Assembly: GCA_022791975.1 (NCBI GenBank)
Contig: JAAWAC010000062.1
Span: 1 to 45,870 of the forward strand
Reading direction: 5' to 3'
DNA from: Lachnospiraceae bacterium
GTDB taxonomy: Bacteria > Bacillota > Clostridia > Lachnospirales > Lachnospiraceae
DNA length: 45,870 bases
Made by a program: the position numbers and the translations under genes
Notes under the pieces: generated by a model
The model's input: the letters and a program-made list of their open reading frames with translations, nothing else
What the model was told of the DNA's origin: nothing
The model's database searches: none
Shown: in pieces, positions 1-6,764 of the stretch
Layout: the number at the start of each line of letters is the position of its first letter
Position numbering within the stretch: the stretch's first letter is position 1

Positions 1-365
1 ACTACTGCAATAGTGACGGCTGACCTCATAAGAGGTTAAGTTTGCTTTGCTAGAGGGGTAGAGCCGCTTCTATGGCTTTCCCTTTTTCTATGCTTAATAT
101 AGCACATTTGGCAGCAGGATTCAAGAGTCAAACACACGTTTATTGTAATGTGATTGCAAAAGCTGTCTGCTGCCCTTGCATTCTCTTATCTGGTGTTCAC
201 CTGAAATATCCGTTACCAAAACACAGAGCCCCTATTGTACGCAATCTGTACTTTTCGGTACGGTTTGAAATGTAACCTTGCAAAACTGCCATTCTGGCAG
301 TTTTGAGCCCGGACGGACACAGCCCCGATTTTTCGGGGGAATATATGCGGCTTCCCTCTTTTGGA
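1..365. other. Non-coding left edge with two hairpins
   Basis: I see no convincing gene here. A 67-codon open frame at 72-275 has no ribosome site and no recognisable motif. Two inverted repeats stand out. CAAAACTGCC/GGCAGTTTTG at 281-305 has a perfect 10-bp stem and 5-nt loop. CCCCGA/TCGGGG at 323-338 has a TTTT loop. Such hairpins are common in intergenic regions of integrative elements, which fits the broken element genes that follow. Confidence 0.5.
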
Positions 366-625
366 ATGAGCAAAGGGAGAACTAATTAGCCCCCCACCCT
401 GAAATTATAGGGCAGGCATCCCACAAGCCCGGCGGCAAGCTGTATTCCTGGGGACTACCCGGACTTCTCATTGCCCAGATATCTGCTGGGGACAAAGCGA
501 TTGTACGCACGGAGAGGGGCGCAAGAACGGTTATTGTAACGGCGGTTGAGGAATATGCCGGGAATGAGCCGGAGCCGCTTAGAATGGTTATTAGGGCAAA
601 GAGGGCGGCACAACATGGGAAATGA
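366..625 (+). pseudogene. Frameshifted small mobile-element protein
   Basis: An ATG at 366 opens seven codons (MSKGRTN) and hits TAG at 387. In another frame, from about 389 to the TGA at 623-625, the reading continues for about 78 residues, including PHPEIIGQASHKPGG and KLYSWGLPGLL. A two-base insertion in the C-rich run at about 387-395 would explain the break. The tail overlaps the ATG of the next small gene at 615, as in a packed operon. The family is not identified. Its position just before an integrase suggests an accessory gene of a conjugative transposon. Confidence 0.45.
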
Positions 626-869
626 TGATTTCATACTGGATTCTATTTTTAATATTCTGCAAGCTGATACAGAGAAGCCGGAGGACGGTTATTTTCGTAG
701 TATTCGAGAGAAGGCATCCAGATGTGAAGCTATCCGGCAAATGTTTTGTGGATTGCGGAAAGAGAGCCAGGACAAGGTACTGTGGCTTGCTATGGAATTG
801 TTGATAGGGCAGAACAGTCCGGGGATAGGTGCAGAGCATGAAATAATTGTGAAAGGAGGGCTTGCATAA
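615..869 (+). CDS. Small hypothetical protein of the decayed element (84 aa)
   Basis: The frame starts MGNDDFILDSIFNILQ and ends at TAA 867-869. An open frame exists upstream to 546, but the start at 615 overlaps the end of the preceding broken gene, as expected for coupled genes. The product is small, acidic at the N-terminus and probably helical, with no signal peptide or known motif. It sits between two damaged genes and a damaged integrase, so it may be intact only by chance. No function is assigned. Confidence 0.45.
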   Translation: MGNDDFILDSIFNILQADTEKPEDGYFRSIREKASRCEAIRQMFCGLRKESQDKVLWLAMELLIGQNSPGIGAEHEIIVKGGLA

Positions 870-1012
870 TAGCAAAGAGGACAGAGCGCACAGAGAACCT
901 TGCAACGGAGATTATCAGCATGGCAAAAAGGAAGTTATGGCGGTGCAGGGTGGCGTTGATTATCTCACTGACCGGGAATGCGATTCAGGCAGCAATGTGG
1001 TTTATCAGATAA
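869..1012 (+). pseudogene. Small basic element protein, start codon apparently lost
   Basis: A 47-codon frame reads IAKRTERTENLATEI and later MAKRKLWRCRVALII, ending at TAA 1010-1012. Its first codon is ATA, overlapping the TAA of the previous gene (TAATA). A one-base change from ATG would restore the usual TAATG overlap of coupled genes, so I infer start loss. An internal ATG at 920 could still give about 30 residues. The sequence is basic with a hydrophobic middle. The family is unknown. Confidence 0.35.
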
Positions 1013-1085
1013 CGTAGTTAAGGGAGTGGGAGGCGGCTTATATGATTGCTGTCCTGTCCCACATTATCGAAAGGTGGTGCTTCTT

Positions 1086-1813
1086 TTGGCAAGATTGGGG
1101 CAGTGACAAGGAAACGTGCGGACGGCACACTGGAAAAGCGTTTTACGATAGATGGCAAGCGGTACAGCATTTACGGGAAGAATGCAAAGGAGATTTCACA
1201 GAAAGAACAGGAAATCCGGAAGAAAATGGAAGCTGGAATATACACAGATAACCGAAATCTGACAGTTAACCAGTATTTTGCGGAATGGCTGACCGGGAAA
1301 AGGAACGGGACAAGGGGAAATACATTGAAGACATATAAAAGCTATTATTACAAGCATATATCTCCGCAGAGCGGTGGCAGAAAAGTACAGCAGCTTGAAC
1401 GCAGGGAGATTTTAAACATGCAGAGGGATATTCCGTTAAATGACACTATCAAAGGAGTTTTATCAAACCAAAAGAAGAAACTGGGGAATATTTTGCTGAT
1501 GAATGAAAATAGAGTTTTTGCATCTGTATATGGCAGCATAGTCCGTAATCATACGATAAACAGGGCGATAAGTGATGCACTGGCCAGACTGGAAGAGCAG
1601 GGCAAGCCAACAGGGCATTTCACAGCACATGCTCTAAGAGATACATTTGCGACACGGTACATAGAGTAGGGAGGGAGCCCGCAGACCTTAAAGACCATTC
1701 TGGGGCATAGCAGCCTTGCAATGACCATGGACTTATACAGTCACGTCCTACCAAATACCAAACAAATGGAATCAGGGTTTAAAAGTATACCTATGGAAAA
1801 TGATGGAAAATGA
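1086..1813 (+). pseudogene. int: Tyrosine recombinase (integrase), multiply broken
   Basis: This is a relic of a Tn916/Tn1549-type site-specific integrase. Seen: an N-terminal DNA-binding segment (RKRADGTLEKRF), a core-binding segment (NTLKTYKSYYYKHI), and a C-terminal catalytic part with HALRDTFATRYIE and ILGHSSLAMTMDLYSHV, which carry the H-x-x-R, H and Y residues. Lesions: a TAG at 1667-1669 splits the catalytic domain where this family usually has Gln. The reading jumps from RREILNMQ to RDIPLNDTIKG near 1421, losing roughly 100 residues including the first catalytic Arg. The best start, TTG 1086 behind AAAGGTGG, is one base out of frame with the body. Total length is about 240 codons against about 400 for the family. 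It cannot be active. Confidence 0.85.
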
Positions 1814-1923
1814 TAAAATGAGAAACTTTATATTACTGGTATAATGACAAAACACCAAATTGGTGTTATAGTGTTTATAGTTAAGAACAAAGCGGACCCG
1901 ATGAGTCCAGAAAGGAAAGAATC
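1814..1923. other. Integrase downstream region with palindrome
   Basis: This stretch holds a perfect odd palindrome, AACACCAA-A-TTGGTGTT, at 1851-1867. A TATAAT sits at 1840-1845 without a good -35. It may be the promoter region of the small frame at 1924 or part of the old element end. I see no clear attachment-site duplication in the window. Confidence 0.3.
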
Positions 1924-2067
1924 ATGGCAACAGTTAATTTCGCTGCGAATGGCTTCGCATATTATCTGCATAGCGAATATTATGGGACACTGTTCAGTAA
2001 AGAAATAGTACAGAGTCTGGTTAAGATGCGCTCATGTAAGGTAAGGAAAAGGCGAAAAACTGTGTGA
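1924..2067 (+). CDS. Small hypothetical protein (47 aa)
   Basis: ATG at 1924 follows AGAAAGGAAAG and opens a 47-residue frame starting MATVNFAANGFAYYLHSEYYG and ending in a basic tail (KVRKRRKTV). The first 35 residues look like a folded domain start and the basic tail looks like an out-of-frame extension, so this may be a truncated gene. It lies between the dead integrase and a strong terminator hairpin. The family is not recognised. Confidence 0.35.
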   Translation: MATVNFAANGFAYYLHSEYYGTLFSKEIVQSLVKMRSCKVRKRRKTV

Positions 2068-2120
2068 CATACGGAAGGCAGGACTCTTAGAAGCCTACCG
2101 GAGACAGAACATAGATTGAT

Positions 2121-2171
2121 ATACCGCTTATCTTGTATGAGAAAATCTTTACAAGATTGGCGGTATTTTTT
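2121..2171 (+). terminator. Rho-independent terminator
   Basis: ATACCGC-TT-ATCTTGTA at 2121-2137 pairs with TACAAGAT-TG-GCGGTAT at 2150-2166. The result is a 15-bp stem with one small internal mismatch and a 12-nt loop, followed directly by a T run to 2171. It ends transcription from the element genes to its left. Confidence 0.75.
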
Positions 2172-2173
2172 AT

Positions 2174-2216
2174 GCTCCGTTAGTTCAACTGAGAGAGTGC
2201 TCGACTTTTAAACAGG
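2174..2216 (+). other. tRNA-Lys-like 5' half (relic)
   Basis: The stretch resembles the 5' half of a tRNA. It has a 7-nt acceptor-like GCTCCGT, then TA, a D-arm-like GTTC/GAGT with an AACTGAGA loop, and an anticodon loop CTTTTAA typical of tRNA-Lys(UUU). The 3' side of the anticodon stem (ACAGG) does not pair with CTCGA, and there is no T-arm or 3' acceptor. It runs straight into a truncated XRE gene. It could be a recombined relic or a chance likeness. Confidence 0.35.
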
Positions 2217-2433
2217 ACAGAACATCGGAAGGTTGCGGAAGCAGGCAGGTCTGTCTGTAAAGGATCTACAGGATATCTTCGGCTTTGCCACACCGCAGGC
2301 CATCTACAAGTGGCAGCAGGGAGCAGCCCTACCGACCATAGATAACCTGGTAGTTCTGGCAGCGGTTTTGCAGGTGCGATTGGATGATATTCTGGTCATT
2401 GATACAGAAGCGCAGATGCAGATTGGGGCATGA
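2200..2433 (+). pseudogene. XRE-type helix-turn-helix regulator, 5' truncated
   Basis: From 2212 the frame reads TGQNIGRLRKQAGLS, then DLQDIFGFATPQAIYKWQQG, then PTIDNLVVLAAVL and DDILVID. This is the Cro/C1-type HTH found in many Firmicutes mobile elements. The domain seems to begin upstream of any good start: an in-frame TAA at 2209-2211 interrupts LDF-stop-TGQNI, where a Lys codon would be expected. The only nearby starts are TTG 2233 and later codons, which would cut into helix 1. There is no ribosome site. It is likely a decayed regulator of the old element. Confidence 0.55.
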
Positions 2434-2467
2434 ATGGAAGATAAGAAAGTGAAACAATAAGAAAATA

Positions 2468-2487
2468 GCAGGCTAAGAAATGCCTGC
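2468..2487 (+). repeat. Short inverted repeat
   Basis: GCAGGC at 2468-2473 pairs with GCCTGC at 2482-2487 across an 8-nt loop. It lies between the XRE relic and the tRNA-like sequence. No T run follows, so it is at best a weak terminator. Confidence 0.3.
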
Positions 2488-2492
2488 AATAA

Positions 2493-2553
2493 GGCCCCTG
2501 GTTGAAAGGTCAGGATATCGGCCTTTTGAGCCGGAGACCGATTCTCTATGGCC
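2493..2553 (+). pseudogene. tRNA-like relic with collapsed T-arm
   Basis: GGCC at 2493 pairs with GGCC at 2550-2553. Between them lies a D-arm-like GGTTGAAAGGTCAGGA and a good anticodon arm: TCGGC, loop CTTTTGA, GCCGG. A fragment CGATTC resembles the T-loop, but the 5' strand of the T-stem is missing, so the whole is only 61 nt. It stands 8 nt upstream of an intact tRNA-Tyr. I read it as a deleted tRNA gene (Lys- or Gln-like), though this is by eye. Confidence 0.35.
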
Positions 2554-2560
2554 GTATTTT

Positions 2561-2643
2561 GGATGGGTATGCCTAGTGGCGAGGGCAGCGGACTGTAAAT
2601 CCGTCACAAAGAAACACCGCAGGTTCGAGTCCTGCCCCATCCA
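2561..2643 (+). tRNA. tRNA-Tyr (GUA)
   Basis: The acceptor stem GGATGGG/CCCATCC is perfect, with A as discriminator and no encoded CCA. The anticodon arm GCGGA-CTGTAAA-TCCGT gives anticodon GTA. The T-arm GCAGG-TTCGAGT-CCTGC is perfect. The variable region is 14 nt, as in class II tRNA-Tyr, but it shows almost no self-pairing, which is unusual. Total length is 83 nt. tRNA genes are common integration sites and this one borders the element remains. Confidence 0.8.
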
Positions 2644-2776
2644 CTTTTCCCTTTTGTTGCTCGGGTGACCCATGGTGTGCGGCAACGCATGGAAAAATTC
2701 CCATAGTCATACGAATGAATAGTATTTGGGCCTGTGTAAGGGAGATTGTAAACAACAGGAGAATCTACGTATAGCC

Positions 2777-2820
2777 ATAGAGGAGACAGGGTATGCATCC
2801 TTGCCTCCTCTATTATTTAT
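2777..2820 (+). terminator. Terminator hairpin after tRNA-Tyr
   Basis: ATAGAGGAG at 2777 pairs with CTCCTCTAT ending at 2813. An inner AGGGT/ATCCT pairing extends the stem. The tail TATTATTTATT follows. It probably ends the tRNA transcript. Confidence 0.65.
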
Positions 2821-2859
2821 TGACTAAATCAAAAAAAGAGGACATAATAATAATATTGG

Positions 2860-3036
2860 ATGGTTGGTATGATGTATGAAATGCCATTTGCAAAAAAGCA
2901 GAAAATATCAATATTCCTGATAGACACAAGGAATCTTCGTTATCAATTTGCTGCATACCAATATGGCAAAGATTTTATGAAATTCCATAGGGAGCGGTAT
3001 CAAAGACTTGTTGACGAAATGAGGAATGAAAAATAA
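2860..3036 (+). CDS. Small hypothetical protein (58 aa) coupled to hydrolase
   Basis: ATG 2860 lies about 20 nt after a GAGGA, with internal starts at 2869 and 2872. The frame gives MVGMMYEMPFAKKQKISIF, then IDTRNLRYQFAAYQYGKDF, ending KFHRERYQRLVDEMRNEK. Its TAA overlaps the ATG of the hydrolase (TAATG), so the two are translationally coupled. It is basic, probably helical, and has no known motif. The region is A+T rich like the restriction genes downstream. No function is assigned. Confidence 0.55.
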   Translation: MVGMMYEMPFAKKQKISIFLIDTRNLRYQFAAYQYGKDFMKFHRERYQRLVDEMRNEK

Positions 3037-3827
3037 TGAAGCCAATAAAGCTAGCCAATTCACCAATTACATATTTTGTGAGCAGGTCCCAGCAAGCCGA
3101 ATGGGTCCTTTTTATCCACGCTGCTTTTGTCAATCACCATATGTTCAAAGCACAGTTTGCATATTTTGAGAATAAATATAATATTTTGGCTATTGACATC
3201 ATTGGTCACGGACAGTCAACGGATACGCAAAAAGGCGATTCCATAGATAAGATGTCAAAGTGGGTATTTGATATCTTAAAATTTGAAAATATTGAGCAAG
3301 TACATATTGTCGGTGTTTCATTGGGTGCAGTTTTAGCACAGGATTTTGCGAATCGTTACCCATATGCAGTAAGCTCACTGGCTTGCTTTGGAGGATATGA
3401 TATCAATAACTTTGACGCAAAAATGAAAAATGAAAATAGTGCAAAGCAGAGGCTGATGATGTTGAAAGCACTCTTTTCAGTGAAATGGTTTGCAAAAGCA
3501 AACAAGAAAATTTCTGCATATACCTCACAGGCGCAAAATGAATTTTTTGCCATGAATATACTTTTTCCCAAAAAGTCATTTATGTTTCTGGCAACGCTCA
3601 ATCGTATGGTTAACAAGTATAAAACCGGGCGAAGGAAGTATCCGTTGTTGATCGGATGTGGAAAATATGATATACCAATGGAATTAGAGGCAATAAAAGC
3701 ATGGAAAGGCAGGGAGCCCGATTGTACAGTCGTTCTTTTTGAAAATGCGGGACACTGTGTTAATATGGATGTGCCCCAGGAATTTAATAAAACAATGGAG
3801 GAATTTTGGAAAGGTGTAAGGCCATAG
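3036..3827 (+). CDS. Alpha/beta hydrolase
   Basis: This 263-residue soluble protein has the alpha/beta-hydrolase fold pattern. It shows an oxyanion-hole region WVLFIHAAF at 23-31, the nucleophile elbow GVSLG with Ser95, an acid in GKYDIP (Asp212) and His240 in NAGHCVN. The catalytic triad is therefore complete. No signal peptide is seen. The start is fixed by the TAATG overlap with the small upstream gene and the GAGGA 10 nt before it. The substrate cannot be told; esterase, lipase or acyl-homoserine-type activities are all possible. Its A+T richness matches the restriction genes, suggesting arrival in the same island. Confidence 0.85.
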   Translation: MKPIKLANSPITYFVSRSQQAEWVLFIHAAFVNHHMFKAQFAYFENKYNILAIDIIGHGQSTDTQKGDSIDKMSKWVFDILKFENIEQVHIVGVSLGAVLAQDFANRYPYAVSSLACFGGYDINNFDAKMKNENSAKQRLMMLKALFSVKWFAKANKKISAYTSQAQNEFFAMNILFPKKSFMFLATLNRMVNKYKTGRRKYPLLIGCGKYDIPMELEAIKAWKGREPDCTVVLFENAGHCVNMDVPQEFNKTMEEFWKGVRP

Positions 3828-3853
3828 AACCTATCGGGATAGTGGCACAAGAC

Positions 3854-3896
3854 GAGCCAAGGATTTTCGAAAAAGAAACACAATCCTGGGCTTCTC
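3854..3896 (+). terminator. Weak hairpin after hydrolase gene
   Basis: GAGCC-AA-GGATT at 3854-3865 can pair with AATCC-T-GGGCTTC at 3882-3894. The loop is A-rich and no strong T run follows, so termination would be weak. Confidence 0.4.
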
Positions 3897-3996
3897 CATT
3901 TATGTCAAAAGGCGTGAGAAAATACGGGCATGGGATACGCAACAATCCTAGAATAAATAATACGATATAACGGAAGTGAAATGGTTGTAATCATAG

Positions 3997-6753
3997 ATGT
4001 CACAAGTTAACCGGAACACAAAAGCAAAAATGGATGCTGAACAAAGGAAAATATATTGCATGAATAGAACAGTTATAGAAAATTATATTCATAAAAGTTC
4101 CATCAGGGTTGTTGAATCCCTTGATTTGCACACAAACAAAATCAAATACGCAGGCATTGTGCAACATCGTGAAATTACGGAGGTGACAGGCGATGAGGAA
4201 ATGTCACGCGCATATTTACTTACGAAACTTGTGAACGAATTAGGATATCCTGCCAATAGAATAGAGATTGAACACGAATATACAGCGGGCAGAGCGCCAA
4301 AGCTAAGCCCACGCATAGATGTTATTGTGCGCGATTCAAAAGGGGATGCTTTTTTCTTTATTGAAACCAAAAGCCCGCAAGAATATGCGGCAATAGATAA
4401 AGATAAAACAATTAAAGACCAGCTGTATCAGGTAGCTGCCTTGGAGAAAGCATCTGGTCACCATGTAAAGTATCTTGTCTTATATACTACAGAGGAGTCT
4501 TTATCTTCTGTAACCGATAAATGTATGATTATCGATATGGAAGAATATGAGACTTTTGATGATTGGGCCGCAGGGAGAAATTACACCAATGCTATTCCGG
4601 CTCATTATGGCAGGGCGCAGCATAAGCCTTATGTAAAGGCTTCGGATAAAGACTTAGAAACAGATTTCTCAAGTGAGATGCTTACCCAGCTTCAAGTTGA
4701 TTTACATAATGTTCTTTGGGGTGGGGGAGGCACAGATGACAATGAAGTGTTTTCTTCATTGACAAATCTTATACTTGCAAAGATTCAGGATGAAGATGTA
4801 ACAGAGGATGGGGAAACCTATGGATTTCAGTCCCTTACCTTTGAAAAAGAAAGCAATGAGGAATTCGAGTCGAATGAAGTGTTATTTGATAGAATCAATA
4901 CCTTGTACAGAGATGCTTTAAAGTCAAAATTGTACATTCTTGATGAGGCAGAATTGGCCAAATCCTATGTGGTTGATACTAAAAAATTTTCTCTTTCAAA
5001 GCTGAAATATGCTGTCCAAAAGTTGGAAGGGTTATCTTTTGTTGATGGAAAAAATAGCCTAAACGGGAAGGATATTTTGGGCGATTTCTTTGAAGGCATT
5101 ATCCGTGACGGCTTCAAACAAAATAAAGGGCAGTTTTTTACCCATATAAATGTAGTTCGTTTTATGCTTTGGGCGGTTCAGGCAGATAGGCTTGCTATTG
5201 ACCGGATAAAAAAAGATAGAGAAATTCCATATATGATAGATCCGTCAGCTGGCAGTGGAACCTTTGTAATTGAGTATATGAAGTTTATTACAGAAAATAT
5301 GAAATATCGTTTCAGAAGCGAGCTGGGAACCACCCGTGCGGTAAAAGATAAAGTGGAATCCGATTGGTTTTATCCAGACAACCGTGAAAACAAATGGGCG
5401 CAGACTTATATTTATGCATCAGAGGTAAACTTTAACTTGGGGACTGCGGCAAAGGTAAATATGATTTTGCACGGGGATGGTTCTACGAATGTTTTTGTAA
5501 AAGATGGATTGCTGCCCTTTGCAAGATATGAAAAGGAAACTGCACCAAATGCTTTGCATGATAGTCAGGAAGAGGCTCTTTATTATGGGAAAGCCGTTAA
5601 TGGTAATTTTGACTTGATTCTTACAAATCCCCCGTTTAGCGTAGATCTTGACAATGACACGAAGAAAACATTACAGGATAGTTTTATTTTTGGTAAAAAA
5701 AAGAATTCGGAAAATCTTTTTATAGAGCGCTGGTATCAGCTTTTGCGTGAAAATGGACGGGTAGCCGCAGTGTTACCAGAAAGCGTATTTGACACCACCG
5801 AGAATAAATATATTCGTTTATTCTTGTACAAATATTTTAAGATTAAAGCAGTGGTATCTATACCACAGATGTCTTTTGAGCCTTATACTTCTACAAAAAC
5901 AAGCATTCTTTTTGCACAGAAAAAGACGAAGGAAGAAGTGGAATTATGGAATGCTTTATGGAATGAGGTTTCAAAAGAATACTCGAAAAAAAAGACCCGT
6001 GTAGAGAATCTTATATCGGTGTACGACGGAACGAAAAAAAGGGAGAACCTTCCATCAATAAAGGGATTGACTAAGCAGGAGGAATTGCAGGTTATTCGTG
6101 GGATGCTGTATGGGTATATCTCCCAAAATGACCATGGCCTTTCTGCTGAAGAATTAATTGGAAAATATCGTTTAGAATTAGAAGAGCTATGTAAGTACGA
6201 TAGTGACACGGTAGGCTCATTTGGTTATGTAAATACGTGGTGGGTACTTGGAAAAGTGTCTCAGAAATTAAATTATGATATATTTATGGCTGAAGCAGAG
6301 CATGTGGGTTATAAGCGTACCAAGCGTGGGGAAAAGGAAATGCCCAATGATTTATTTACATTGGAATATGCACCTGACACACTGAATGTTCCAGAAATAT
6401 ATCATAATTATGACCTGGCCATAGAGAGAATGGACCAGCTAATTCGAGATTGGACGGCCAAATTGTCGAAGGAGAAAAAGAAAGACAAGCAGGAAGCCAT
6501 AAAAAGTAAAGTACAGGCTTTTGAGCAGAGCAAGACTGCATTGGAAGACAAATTTACGTATGTGAAAGCTTTTGTTTCAAAATATTATGACAAGGGTACA
6601 CTTCTCCCGGAATTTACAGAGCGAACAGAGGATGCCCTTGTAAAGGAGTTTAAGTCTGGCTGTTTATCCGATTACTGTAGTTATAGGGTTGCTCTACACA
6701 AATCAGTCCACACCAATATTTTGGATTATATGCGTGATATTATTTGGGAGTAA
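3997..6753 (+). CDS. Fused HSDR_N nuclease / N6-adenine DNA methylase (RM subunit)
   Basis: This 918-residue protein combines two activities. Residues about 55-190 look like the type I restriction HSDR_N domain of the PD-(D/E)XK fold: RIDVIV with Asp108, then IETKSP with Glu123 and Lys125. Residues about 340-690 are an HsdM-type methylase, with KGQFFTH at 377-383, the SAM-binding DPSAGSGTF at 415-423 and the catalytic NPPF at 544-547. The C-terminus (about 800-860) is rich in Lys/Glu heptads and probably coiled. HsdS follows 11 nt downstream. HsdM is usually about 500 residues with no nuclease, so this resembles the single-chain RM subunit of BcgI-like type IIB enzymes. No helicase motifs are seen. 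The ribosome site is weak (GGAAGTGAAATGG). Confidence 0.85.
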   Translation: MSQVNRNTKAKMDAEQRKIYCMNRTVIENYIHKSSIRVVESLDLHTNKIKYAGIVQHREITEVTGDEEMSRAYLLTKLVNELGYPANRIEIEHEYTAGRAPKLSPRIDVIVRDSKGDAFFFIETKSPQEYAAIDKDKTIKDQLYQVAALEKASGHHVKYLVLYTTEESLSSVTDKCMIIDMEEYETFDDWAAGRNYTNAIPAHYGRAQHKPYVKASDKDLETDFSSEMLTQLQVDLHNVLWGGGGTDDNEVFSSLTNLILAKIQDEDVTEDGETYGFQSLTFEKESNEEFESNEVLFDRINTLYRDALKSKLYILDEAELAKSYVVDTKKFSLSKLKYAVQKLEGLSFVDGKNSLNGKDILGDFFEGIIRDGFKQNKGQFFTHINVVRFMLWAVQADRLAIDRIKKDREIPYMIDPSAGSGTFVIEYMKFITENMKYRFRSELGTTRAVKDKVESDWFYPDNRENKWAQTYIYASEVNFNLGTAAKVNMILHGDGSTNVFVKDGLLPFARYEKETAPNALHDSQEEALYYGKAVNGNFDLILTNPPFSVDLDNDTKKTLQDSFIFGKKKNSENLFIERWYQLLRENGRVAAVLPESVFDTTENKYIRLFLYKYFKIKAVVSIPQMSFEPYTSTKTSILFAQKKTKEEVELWNALWNEVSKEYSKKKTRVENLISVYDGTKKRENLPSIKGLTKQEELQVIRGMLYGYISQNDHGLSAEELIGKYRLELEELCKYDSDTVGSFGYVNTWWVLGKVSQKLNYDIFMAEAEHVGYKRTKRGEKEMPNDLFTLEYAPDTLNVPEIYHNYDLAIERMDQLIRDWTAKLSKEKKKDKQEAIKSKVQAFEQSKTALEDKFTYVKAFVSKYYDKGTLLPEFTERTEDALVKEFKSGCLSDYCSYRVALHKSVHTNILDYMRDIIWE

Positions 6754-6764
6754 GGTGATTTGTA

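Noticed and set aside
72..275. 67-codon open frame near the left edge
   Set aside because: No ribosome site, odd composition and no motif; it lies in hairpin-rich intergenic DNA.
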